Assembly (NCBI GenBank): GCA_964035795.1 | Contig: OZ038321.1 | Span: forward strand, 3,888,721 to 3,952,720 | DNA length: 64,000 bases | Reading direction: 5' to 3' | Source of the DNA: Pterobdella sp. o SKG-2022 | Lineage: Eukaryota; Annelida; Clitellata; Hirudinida; Piscicolidae | Shown: piece after piece, positions 35,245 through 52,627 of the stretch | How positions within the stretch are numbered: position 1 is the stretch's first letter | Layout: each line of letters begins with the position of its first letter | The notes under the pieces: generated by a model | Database searches by the model: none | Told to the model about the DNA's origin: nothing | What the model saw: the letters and a program-made list of their open reading frames with translations, nothing else | Program-made: the position numbers and the translations under genes

Positions 35245-36112
35245 ATGGCTGCGAGGGTTTGTTTATTTCAAAGCATTATGAATTCGAAATTTTCATTTTT
35301 CTCTATTTTTGTAGGTTTTGTCGACAAAAAAGATTATAGCTTACTTGCCAAATTTGAATGCAGCTGTAACTCATTTTTCAACCTTCAAAAGCCCTGGGTT
35401 GATTGCTTCACCACTTAGTCCGGTTCTTACTTTGAAGTTTGACTTTAATGAAAAGTCATTCAACAATGAAAAAGTTTCACTTTCAAAAGATTTGTATTCT
35501 GTTAACCTATCTTCTAAAGATAATTTCAAAAAAGGACATTCAACTGAGTTAGACTTTGAGGTTTTAAATCAGTTCTATGAAACCAAATTACAGCTCATTG
35601 AACCAACTGAAATAAAACCTCCACCTATGAACAACCTCGAGTGTTCAGCCATTGAGTGTGATGAGATCATGAAAAAGGACTTTAAGTCATTATTCCTTGA
35701 TCACAACATTCAGAAAGATTCATATTTCTCAGTAATCACACTAAGCCAGAAAACAATAAATGACATGACAAGCTGGAATCCAGATGTGGAGGAAGAGAGA
35801 GAAGCTTTGCTGGAAAATTTCATTGCTGGTGCTAAAAACATATGCAACACAATCAAAGAAGCTGGCTATTGGGCAGATTTTGTGGACCCAGAATCTGGTC
35901 GACCCTTTTTTAGTGCTTATACCACAGACACTTTTTTTGAAACAGATCATAGATACAAAAAACTGGGGTTTGAAATACAAGATCTTGGTTGTTGTAAGGT
36001 GATAGCTCATCTACATTGGGGGGTGCATGTTTATGTAGGTTCTCTTTTCACAAATGCCCCAATTGACCACCCCACCATCAACAAGCTCACACAATACAGC
36101 AAAAATGACTAA
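35245..36112 (+). CDS. MMADHC: MMADHC, cobalamin trafficking protein (cblD type)
   Basis: Adaptor that routes cobalamin from MMACHC to cytosolic methionine synthase and mitochondrial methylmalonyl-CoA mutase. Two exons are proposed: 35245-35256 (MAAR), a 58-bp GT/AG intron, then 35315-36112, giving 269 residues (human is 296). The joined start, MAARVLSTKKIIAYLPNLN, resembles the human MANVL...R..YLP start, which supports the tiny first exon. The conserved C-terminal domain is clear: MKKDFKSLFLDH, TLSQKTINDMTSWNPDVEEE, EALLENFIAGAK, AGYWADFVDPESGRPFF, FETDHRYKKLGFEIQDLGCC and HLHWGVHVYVGSLFTNA. An AATAAA overlaps the stop region. Its 3' end converges on CNNM about 680 bp away. The first exon is inferred from homology; the second is secure. 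Confidence 0.93.
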
Positions 36113-36794
36113 TAAATTTTGGGTTTCTCATTATTTTAGATCTTTCTAAATATTTCCAAAATAATTATGTAAAAAAGTGTTAATCTTATTCCATTTTCAA
36201 TCTTGATTTTATTTATCTGGACATTTTTCATCAAATAAGACATTTGAGTTTTTTTCAGGTGTATCTAAATTTTTTTCAACGTTCTTCCTTTTTGATTGTG
36301 TATGAACAATGGTTTTCACTTTATACATCATTATAGTTTTCTAATTTGTATACAGCTTAACAAACCATTTCTACACTTTCTTGGGTACTTATGTAGTAGC
36401 AGGTACATTAGTTATCGCTAATAAAGTTGATATTGTTGTAACTTCAGTAATAAACCATTGTAAAAATATATAATACACTTGATAAATTCTGTTTCGATAG
36501 TTATGATTTAATATAAATCAAACATCTTTGTTGTGGAAAAGAATTTAATTGAGATAAAATAGGCAGAATTTGTATAGATTTGAAGATGAGCTGGGTATAC
36601 TTGTGAAAATTTATTGCGGAAGTATTATGGAATTAAGAATATCAGATGAAAAAAAGTTGAAAGAGCAAGCGTATTAACGAAATCCGTTTGAAAAGTGAAA
36701 TAGTGCTGGAAAAGTAAATCGAATCCTTAAAATCAATAACTTATTTTTAAAATAATAAATGCAAAAAAATACGCGATGATGTGGTAAAAATGTT

Positions 36795-41422
<4,628 letters not shown>

Positions 41423-41878
41423 GCTAATTTTTTAATATCTTTGAATTTCATTATTTTTAAACCATTCTAAAAGAACTTACAAAATTTTTAGAAACGTTCT
41501 TGATGCTAGACACAAACTTGAAACCTAAATCAACAAAAATTATTTTAGTTTTTTAGCTTAATAGAAACTTGAATTATTAGTTTGTTTTAAAAAATATTGT
41601 ATGAATTTTTGAAAACTTTTAAATTTTTAGTTTTTTTGGAGTTTAGCTGATGAAGCAGAACCTAATGTTTAAAATACAATCTAGCTCAAACATATGATCA
41701 TATTTGTTGGAGCAAAAAATATTTTCAATATCTACAAAGCATCATCAATTTTTTCCTTGAAAAATAAATTAATTTTAAAAAACTCTACTAGGACGTCAAT
41801 GTTTGTGTAAGTTTTGTACAAGGTAAATTATATTCACCAAATTTAATTTTATTAATATTTATTTTCAGGAAATTTGAT
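41423..41878. promoter_or_regulatory. Shared divergent 5' region of CNNM and IDE
   Basis: The two start codons are 456 bp apart on opposite strands. The stretch is AT-rich with no clear TATA or Inr that I would trust. An acceptor (ttttcag) at 41868 just before the IDE ATG implies an upstream non-coding IDE exon somewhere in or beyond this stretch. Bidirectional promoter function is inferred from layout only. Confidence 0.45.
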
Positions 41879-44800
41879 ATGACGACTAAAGTGAAAACGG
41901 TGGTGAATGATATTCTGAAACCGTTGAAGGATGATAGGCTGTACAGAGGACTGGAGTTGAATAATGGAATGAAGGTTCTGGTTGTGAGTGACCCTAAAGC
42001 GGATAAATCGTCTGCCGCTCTTGATGTCAACATTGGTTATTATTTCGATATGTTCACAATGTTTACACTATTTATAATATATAATTTTTTATTTGAGTAT
42101 AGGGTCCTATACATGCTTAATGGTTAATATGATTAGGCAAATTTAATTCTTTATAATGCATATTATGCTTTAAGTTTTCAAAAATAACTCAACAAGTTTA
42201 TTTTTAAAATTTTATTTTTCATTTTATTTGAATTATTTAATTAATAAAACCAGTATTTTTTTGAAAAAGAAGAAAATACTGGCTATAATAGTATGTAAGT
42301 AATAATCAACACTACAGTAGCATTGTTTTTCTCATATAGATAAAAAAAAAGCATAATTGATAATATGAAAATATTAATGCTAATCACATTAAGTATAGAA
42401 GACATAAAAAAAATTTCTAACCATTGTATCTATTCATCTGATAAATTTTATATCATCTGCATTAATAAAAAACTTCAAAACTATTCTATCCATCTATCTA
42501 TTATAAACCACATACAATATCTATCTACACCACGCACAACTGCATCAAATAGATATACAACATGTATAACAGTATAATCCAATATAAGTAATTAATTAAT
42601 TGAAAATCCATCTATCTTTGATAAATTCTTCATTGTCTAAATCAATAGATACATCTATTTATCTGTGCTAAAACAACATCTGCATCAAATATACACAAAA
42701 TAACACAACCACCTAGGAGCAATGTCGGACCCAGTAGATGTGCCTGGGCTTGCTCACTTCTGTGAGCATATGCTCTTTCTGGGAACTAAGAAGTACCCAG
42801 CCGAGAATGAGTATGATAAGGTGTGGTAAAGATAATAATAGTAACAATGTTATCAATAACAATAGAAATAATAATACCCATAATAATAATAATGAAAATA
42901 TACTAATGTAATGCTGTATTTATAATACGCTTTTCCTTATAGATCAAAGCGGTAACTTTTAGATAATAAGTCTAATGCTCAACCATTCAGCTATAGGGGC
43001 CGACAATATTAATAATAATAATAATAATCAATAAAATTATCCCATTATTCAAAAAATAAAAAAAAATAATGAAAATTTAATAATGTTTATAATACCGATA
43101 AAAAGAAAACTATAATTATATTACTTAGCTATTTATAATTAACCTTTATTATGATAATTAAACATTTATCTCACAATAACTTAAATTTCTATTAAAACCT
43201 TTTATTTATGTTTCCATAGTAATATGAATAGAACTGTTTCTGAATTTTAAAATATTCTACTAATGAATTATGACAGTTGAGTTTTGTGAAAATTTTAGCT
43301 TTTTGAAAAATAAATGTATCTAAAATCTCACATTTTACAAAAAAAATCAAGAAAATAATATCAGTAATAATCGTAATATTAATAGTAATATCAATAATAC
43401 ATATAATAATAATAAAAATAATGAGCAAAAAAATAAATTACCCAATCAAGTACCTGAGCGAACATGGAGGAAGCAGTAATGCACACACCACAGGAGAGAA
43501 TACCAACTACTTTTTTGATGTGTCACCCGACCATTTCTCCAAGGCTCTTGATAGGTATTGCTGATATTTTTTTTATTATTTTTAGTTTTTTGTTATTATT
43601 AGTGTTATTAATTTTGTTGTTATTTATTTTATTATTGTCATTCATGTTATTATCATTGTTATTTTTATTATTATCATTTAGTTTTTTATTACCATCATTA
43701 TTATTAGCTTTCTGGTTATTTTTTTATTATTACCATCAGTAATCAGTTTTCATCATTACCATTATCACTACTAGTGCTATTGTTATTTCTCTTATTATTA
43801 TATTTATGTTATATCATTTTCTAGACAACATGTATCCATTTTTTGTAAATAAAAAAAGTAATATGTAAAAATAAAGGCATTATTTTGATACTATTTTTTA
43901 TTCAATTAAAATTTTTGACAAATTCAATTTTGTCATAATTCATTAGACTAATTTTTCTTTTCATTATTATTACTATTATAACTAATGGATTATGACAAAG
44001 TTTAAAATATTGCCTCTTTTTGTGATTTTATATCATGTTTTCAATCAATAAAAAAATTATTTTATTGAAAAAAATTATAATTATCGCAATTATTTTTTTA
44101 GTATTTTTGATGTAAGTTTGATAGCACTTGATAATCCAAGTTTTAGAGGAAAACAAAAAAATAAATACAAATATAGTGATAAAATCTATACATTCATTAC
44201 CATTATTATTCAGTTTTTTTGAAAAATTCCATTGTTATTTTTATTCCAGCATTTAGAATTTTCAATGAAATTTTTATAGCACTCGATTATACAAGTCATT
44301 TTCACGAAAAGTTACATAGATTTTTTCATTAAACCTGTTGTATTGCTGTCTTTCAGCTTTTGACAATCAATATGTCAAACTGCATAATACTATTAGTCAT
44401 TTTGTTTATAATATCAATACTATTGCGATGAAAAATTCAAAATGATAATGGAGGGCGTAAATTTTGTGATAATTATAATAAAAATTTATATAGGACCAAG
44501 GAAAGCAACTGAGGCGCCCCCGTGTCAAATATTGTTGAAAGATAGTCTAAAGAGGTATGTTTTGAGACGAAACTTAAAAGTGGCTAATGATGTTGAGTTT
44601 CTAATGTCAGGTGGTAGAGAGTTCCAAACAACAGGAGACGCATGTCTGATGCCTCATTCAGATATATTATTAGTGGTACTATTCTTTATGAAGAGTGTAA
44701 CAGCTGACGATTGAAGCAATTTCGGATTGGGCCTTTTTAATGAGGTTGGATAAGTAGCACGGAGTGGTCGTGGTATAAGTTACAAAAGTTATTAAGGGTC

Positions 44801-47800
44801 TTTTAAAAATTATTCTGTAGTAAACTGGAAGCCAATGAAGTTGAAAGAGGTAATTTTAGATGAATGATGAAGGTAGTGATGTGGTGTGTATGTTCGATGA
44901 TATTCTGGCAGCATTGTTCATTATTTGCTGAAGTCGTTTTTGTTGATGTCTAGTAATTTTTTATAAAAAAGAATTATAATAACTAAGTCGGCTGAGAACC
45001 AAACAACGATTCAGTGTTGAAGCCATATCATTGGTGTGGAATTGACGTATGTGAGATGAAGCTCAAAGATGATAATTACAAAAACGAATGACAGCTGTAA
45101 TGTTGAACGATAATTTCTCATCAATAGTGATTTCTAGGACCTTTTATTTTTGTTGATGTTGATCGATGTGAAACCAAAATTGATGGATGAGAGGGATCAA
45201 AATTTATTTAGTTGTTGTGGGGTACCAATTTTATGACTTCAGTTTTTGAGGTATTGAGTTTGTTCCTTAAAAACCATCTTTTATCCATTTTAAAGCATTC
45301 GGTAAGAGGGACAATAGAGTTTGGAGGGTTATGGAGACTTATTTTGATTAGGATTTGTATGTCATCTGCATATGGAGAATACTGGGGTTGAAATTATAGA
45401 GAATGCTTTATAAATAGCTTTATATTAAAGTACTTAAATTATCATGGAAATTTAATTAAAGTCATTTTATTTAAGCTTCGTGTTCATAAAGTACAAAATG
45501 TATGGTGCTCGTATTTGGTCCAACTCATTATACAGTTATGTAATTATAAAATACTCATCGCATTTAGGTAGATATAACACCACCACCAAATAATAATCCT
45601 ACATTTTGTCGTTTAAATACAAAAATGTCACTAAACAATCTACATCTCGTTGCTAAAAATCACTACCATTTACACTCAACTCACTCATCCACCAGATTCT
45701 CTCAGTTCTTTATCTCCCCTCTCTTCACCGAGTCAGCCACAAGTCGAGAGTTGAACGCCATAAACTCAGAGAACGAGAAAAACCTCAAAAATGACGCCAG
45801 AAGAATCCATCAGTTGGAAAAGTCGCTCTGCAAACCTGGCCATGATTTCTCCAAGTTTTCCACTGGTTTGCTCTTTGTTAATATGATTGTGCTGATAATA
45901 ATAATGATAATTTAAAAAATTCTAACTTGAAAAAATAATAGAAATAATAATAATAGTATAGTAATAAAAATAGAAATAATAAAGATAATAATTTAAATAA
46001 TAATAATAATTTTTATTTTTTTAAATACCATTTATATTAAATAACTGGCATATCTGCCAGGAAACAAGCTGAGTCTGGAGGTGGTGCCAAAAGAGAAGGG
46101 CATCAACATAAGAAATGAACTGTTGAACTTCCATACCGAGTACTACTCGGCTAACATCATGTGTTTGTCTCTTGTTTCCAGAGGTTGGTATTGTGTCGTA
46201 TCTCGAGGTTTTTGATGTATTTCGAAATGTTGATGATGCATGCTGTATGTCGAGGTTGTTGATGTATGTTGAGGTTTTTAGTGCATCTCGAGGTTGATGT
46301 ATGTTGATATATGTTTTATCTCAAGGTTTTTGATATGGTATTTTTTATTGTAGTGAAACATCAAGATCCTTATAGCATTATCAGTCTCAAAGATACCACT
46401 CAAAAAACATAATAAATTGTTTACGTAAAATAGCCGGAAATCAATATAATAGAAACAAACACTAAGGTTTATTGAGAAACTTAATAAACGAAGCTTTTCG
46501 TAAGAGTAACTTACATTAACTAGTGTACATTATCTCTAGATAATGTAAGTTACTCTTACAAAAACCTTAGTGTTTGTTTCTATTATATAACATAATAAAT
46601 TATATATCTATCTATATCTAGTTTCATTATTTTGTGTGTATGTAAGTTGATCATTAGTCGCCCCGAATTGAGGTTTTGGTAGAGGAATTGGTATGTTTCA
46701 CAGGGCGCTACTACTTTTTTGCTGGAAAATAATAAACAAAAAATTATTTTTTGAGATATTTCAAACTAAGACTAATTATTTACATTGCAAATATTAGAAC
46801 GATCATAATTATTTATATAATAAACTATCTTGACTTCTTTTTTTTTGATCGACCATTAGTCGCCCCATATTAGGGTTTTATTAGCTAAAAAGATGTTTCA
46901 CAGGGTGCTCAATGCTTAATTCGTACTTAATGTCGGCCCACGTGGGATCGAACCCGGTAATTTTAGATAATTTGTCTAATGCTCTACTCTTGAGCTATAC
47001 GGGCCGACTCCTTTAACCATTAAAATATGTTACTTCAATGCATTTCAATTTTTTTTCGTTATATTTCAAATTTTGTATCTTTTATAACATTTCATCTTAG
47101 GTCTAACCCCATAAAAATGAGATTATGAAAGCGATGAACGATAATGAGGATGATTGTTATTATTATAGTTATGATGATGATGATGATGTCATAAATCGTA
47201 TTATAATACATTAATCCACATTATATTTCAGTATTTCGTACTATGGTTTTGCATTGCATCAATTCAATTTACATTCTCATTAGAAAGCTTGGACACTTTG
47301 ACTGAAATGGCTGTCAAGCTGTTTGGAGACGTGAAAAACAAAAATGTTCAACGTCCTGTATGGAAAGATCATCCCTTTGGTCCTAATGAGGCTAAGGTCG
47401 GGTGGATAGATAGATAGATAGATAGATAAAACATAGTCTTTAGATCAATAATCATAAATAGAAACTAATGCATAAACAGAAGAAGTTGTTGGTAGTGCCG
47501 GTGAAGGACATCAGAACCTTAAGTATGGTCTGGCCCATACCTGACCTCCAACCATACTACACATCCAATGTACGTGTGAAACGTGTTTGTGATTATGGTA
47601 GTTGGGTTGATTTAGTTTATTGGTTCGTAGATTATTCATGAATATTTATTACTTTTTAGGTTGTTTACGTAAAGGAATTTATAAATAAATATTCATTGAA
47701 TTTAATAAAATTTATGGGTTATATTTATAAATACATGCATAATTTTTGCAAAAACTTTTTCATTGTATATTCAAACATAACCTCATTAATTTTGCACAGC

Positions 47801-48619
47801 CTGGCCACTACCTGGGACACCTGATTGGTCACGAGGGAGCGGGAAGTTTACTGTCTGAACTCAAAAGAAAAGGTTATCAAGTTGACCTCATTATTATAAG
47901 TTTTCATATTGGTGAATAACTATTATAACAAACAGCCATAAGTTGAAGTGATACTTATATAGAGCTTCCATCAATGTCACTACAATCGTTTTTTTTATAA
48001 ATCTATTTTTACACTGTTTCACCCTAAAAGACTATTGCATTATTACTATTTCAAGCTTTATATCTCAGAACATCAATACACAGCAATTTAGAATACTACC
48101 ATAGCACCACCGCGCCTAACAACACTACCACCACCCCACCCTCAGGCTGGGCCAACGCCCTGATATCGGGTGAGCACTCGGGAGCTAGAGGATTTATGTT
48201 TTTCGTCATCGACCTTGATCTCACTAAGGAAGGAATCGGTACTGTGCTCCGCTTTTAATTTTCAATGTTTAGTTTGTATTGTGTAATTTTGAATACATTA
48301 AATTAGTTTTCTCTGCGCTGAATAAATAATAATTTCCATGTTTAACGATTATTTTATATGTTTGAAATCAATTATGATAATAACTCATATGTTTAATATT
48401 TGTCAACCAATAAGAATTCTGTTATGATAAGTTGATTAATTAGTTTCAAATAAGTATTAAAATAGAAAAATAGATAAAATGATTTTATAAAATAAAGAAA
48501 ATATAATACTATTAATAGAATACTAATAATTATTATTAAGGATCAATAAAAAATAATGAAATAAAAATAATAAAAGAATAATAATAATGATAATAATAAT
48601 AATGATAATAATAATAATG

Positions 48620-48650
<31 letters not shown>

Positions 48651-49318
48651 TAATAATAATAAACACACTACTGCTAACAGAACACATAGAAGACATAGTG
48701 TCATTGGCCTTTCAGTACATCAATATGCTGAAGAAAGAGGGTGTCAAGGAGTGGATATATAAGGAGTGTCAGGTGTGCTTGTGTGTGTCTGGATGTGTGT
48801 TTGCCTTTGTGTGTTTTCATGCGAATAAAGATATTTGAAGTGTCCATTGTTGCGTGGATGTGTTTATAAACAATTTTTACATATATTTTTTGACTATTGT
48901 CTTCAAACACTCAATTTCACTTAAAATAATCTAAACTAATTTTTCACACATCCACTTTTTTGCCTACTTACTGTTTTATCCATGATCAATTTTCAACCTT
49001 CTTTCCTCTCCTCTCTAAAGTTATTAAGTGACATAGAATTCAAGTACAAGGATAAGGAGAGTCCAAGTCAATTCACGTCCCGGTGCTCATCTGTTATGCA
49101 GGTCTGCTTTTTTTATTATTATATTTTTGTGTTTATTATTATTATTATCATTATAATATTATTCTTGTTATTATTTATTACATTATTATTAAACTATCAA
49201 AACAACCCTGCCAGCTCTACCCCTTGTCAGAAGCTTTATCAGCTGGCTACTACTACAACAACTACGACCCCAAACTCATTGAGTCCATCCTCAATATGCT
49301 TACTCCCGATATGATGAG
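41879..49318 (+). CDS. IDE: Insulin-degrading enzyme (M16 metalloprotease), N-terminal half, twelve exons
   Basis: Zinc peptidase that degrades insulin, amyloid-type and other short peptides. Exons: 41879-42035, 42717-42820, 43451-43554, 45696-45865, 46061-46183, 47284-47396, 47480-47569, 47800-47872, 48146-48238, 48681-48772, 49021-49101, 49215-49318. All borders are AG/GT and all phases chain, giving 434 codons plus two bases of roughly 1,000. The inverted zinc motif is intact: HFCEH (~66-70) with the distal Glu pair in [13 protein letters not shown]. Other landmarks are [62 protein letters not shown] and FKYKDKE. An acceptor precedes the ATG, so a 5' UTR exon exists upstream. The gene stops at exon 12, 124 bp before the second N gap. 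The C-terminal half is missing. Introns hold SINEs and a LINE remnant. Confidence 0.95.
42943..43004 (-). mobile_element. tRNA-derived SINE, head fragment
   Basis: The minus strand starts GTCGGCCCCTATAGCTGAAT and continues GGTTGAGCATTAGA, then loop CTTATTA and TCTAA. This is the tRNA-like head of the SINE without body or tail. In IDE intron 2. Confidence 0.75.
43555..44488. other. IDE intron 3, left part
   Basis: TTATTATT-rich low-complexity DNA; no gene. Confidence 0.7.
44489..45400 (-). mobile_element. Decayed CR1/L2-like LINE, 3' part
   Basis: In IDE intron 3. Minus-strand pieces in order: reverse transcriptase catalytic box [15 protein letters not shown], then [15 protein letters not shown], then LHWLPV, then [20 protein letters not shown] with RLKTYLF. 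This is the normal order of the CR1/L2 palm-to-C-terminus region. Many stops and frame changes show that it is old and dead. Confidence 0.8.
46443..46588. mobile_element. Foldback hairpin element, ~146 bp
   Basis: Outer arms aatataatagaaacaaacac/taaggttt (46443-46470) and their inverted copy (46561-46588) enclose inner arms taagagtaacttacatta (46501-46518) and taatgtaagttactctta (46541-46558). Only the left half also carries TTAATAAACGAAGCTTTTCG, the core shared with the terminal repeats at 31296-31870 and 54581-55598. It lies in IDE intron 5. A MITE-like or solo terminal-repeat origin is likely. Confidence 0.65.
46648..46714 (-). mobile_element. tRNA-derived SINE, tail fragment
   Basis: tgatcattagtcgccccgaa, then ttgaggttttggtag, and gtatgtttcacagggcgcta. 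It matches the tail of the full copy 130 bp downstream in the same orientation. The head is missing. In IDE intron 5. Confidence 0.75.
46847..47008 (-). mobile_element. tRNA-derived SINE, full length
   Basis: Best copy. The minus-strand head 47008-46932 begins GTCGGCCC and ends GGGCCGAC (7-bp acceptor-like pairing). It has GCTC/GAGC D-stem pairing, a TTAGA/TCTAA anticodon-like stem and the B-box GGTTCGATCCC. The body has gagcaccctgtgaaacatc and the tail ends ggggcgactaatggtcgatc. In IDE intron 5. Not a functional tRNA: the TTCGATC arm stem is poor and the sequence is repeated with a non-tRNA tail. Confidence 0.85.
47403..47430 (+). repeat. (GATA)n microsatellite
   Basis: About six GATA units directly after IDE exon 6. 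Confidence 0.9.
48578..48662 (+). repeat. AAT/ATG trinucleotide tract
   Basis: Interspersed AAT and GAT units ending 18 bp before IDE exon 10. Confidence 0.9.
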
Positions 49319-49442
49319 GTGGGTGATACAAAATCTAACATAATAATAAGGATAATGAGAATAACAATAATTATTTTAATTTTTTTTAACTTACTGTTTG
49401 ATATATACAAAAAGTTCTTATAATGATAATAATCAATCAATC

Positions 49443-49642
49443 NNNNNNNNNNNNNNNNNNNNNNNNNNNNNNNNNNNNNNNNNNNNNNNNNNNNNNNNNN
49501 NNNNNNNNNNNNNNNNNNNNNNNNNNNNNNNNNNNNNNNNNNNNNNNNNNNNNNNNNNNNNNNNNNNNNNNNNNNNNNNNNNNNNNNNNNNNNNNNNNNN
49601 NNNNNNNNNNNNNNNNNNNNNNNNNNNNNNNNNNNNNNNNNN
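49443..49642. other. Assembly gap (200 N)
   Basis: Placeholder-size gap. IDE breaks off on its left and a PLE and the headless P4HA lie on its right, so substantial sequence is probably missing here. Confidence 0.99.
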
Positions 49643-50814
49643 GTCCTTGATAGAAAAGAGTGTTCGGACTTTGCTAGTTAGCCAGGAATACAAAATTCTG
49701 ATATTGAAATTCGTATATGACTCTAGTTTATTCAAAAACTATTTAATCTCGCATTCATTTTTGGGGCAAAATGGTATTTTGGCATGGACGTTTGCCCGTT
49801 CATCAAAAAATCCCGCGGGATTAGAATCTCCTATTTTGGTATCTCGAACTTATTAAATTGACTCATCAGAAATTTACTGGGGTAGCCAGCTCTGGTAAAC
49901 TTTGCGGTGATTTCATCCTTTTCATGGTCGAAATCTGAGCCGATAGCTTTGGCTCTGTGCAGCTCACCCGTGATGACATTTCTCTTGTACTGCAACGAAA
50001 ACTGAGAGGAGAAGTGAAAGGGTAGTTTACTGCTTTTGTTGACAACATGAAAAGAATAAGAACCGTCCTTTCTACTGGTTAGATGAGTATCCAAGAACTT
50101 TGTCGGGTTCTCTTCCAGCGTCAGCTTGATGTTTGGATGAAACGTGTTTGGTGCTTTGAATAGTTTGCTTTCCACGTTCTTCTTTCTGCGAACAAAAGCA
50201 TTATCCACATAACGGATATAGAAGATCGGGGAAGCAGGGGACACCAATTGTTTGTCCATGTCGTTTAAGAAACAACCCGAGAACACTACGGACAAAGGAC
50301 CTTCTATTGCGACGCCGTCTATTTGTTTATAGAGGTATCCGTTGGCTGAGAAGATGCTTTCAGTAGTAACCTTTTTCATCAATTTTACAAAGATCGTTTT
50401 GCTGCACAAAGGGGTTAGTTTCTTATTGACATAGATTTGTTTGAAAATATACTTGATGGTGTGATCTATTGCCACATTTGTAAACAACGATTCAACATCA
50501 TAGCTGACATCCTCTTCACCTTGAGCCCTGGGAAGAATACCGCTAAGGAGTTTAGGGAAATGTGTATTTATTGTCAATCAGTGATTGAAGCTATTTCGCC
50601 AGCACCTTTTCTGCGTAGTAAGTGCAAGTATTAGTTTGATCGATAAGTGGTCTTAATTACGAACTTCCAGGTGTGATGTCTTGAAGAGAAGCCGCATTAT
50701 GAGTCTTGGCTGTGGCAAAGAATCTAGCCGGTTGGTTGTGCGATGGCCGCATTGCCTCGTAATCTGGATGGTTCTTAAAATGTCGTGAGAGAAATGATTG
50801 GAAAGATTTATGAT
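49643..50814 (-). mobile_element. Penelope-like element, reverse transcriptase part, defective
   Basis: Minus strand, from the CTA/GTA array toward the gap. First HNQPARFFATAKTH and DITPGSS (RT N-terminal palm entry), then two in-frame stops and a frame change. A 248-codon frame follows (50577-49831) with motif A SYDVESLFTNV, a motif B region GVAIEGPLSVVFS, motif C YIRYVDNAFV and the PLE-type NPTKFLDTHLTSRKDGSYSF. The usual motif C is RYVDD; here the second Asp is Asn (about residue 126), so the enzyme should be inactive. After a stop, the linker LTSKVRTLFSIKD (49735-49643) runs into the gap, where the GIY-YIG domain should be. Confidence 0.85.
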
Positions 50815-52613
<1,799 letters not shown>

Positions 52614-52627
52614 GCTACTACCACCAG

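Noticed and set aside
35741..36010. Minus-strand ORF opposite MMADHC
   Set aside because: Shadow of the secure MMADHC coding frame.
46932..47008. Functional tRNA gene
   Set aside because: Good A and B boxes and acceptor pairing. However, the T-arm stem is weak, U33 is lost in this copy, and the same head occurs with a shared non-tRNA tail at several loci, so it is a SINE head.
49083..49343. Possible separate small gene with Tyr-rich peptide
   Set aside because: It is an out-of-register reading that includes an IDE intron plus exon 12; the IDE splice phases explain the coding part.
49855..49900. Hammerhead ribozyme core (CTGATGAGTC on the minus strand)
   Set aside because: It falls inside PLE coding sequence (FLMSQFNKFE), and no GAAA plus closing stems follow at the right spacing.
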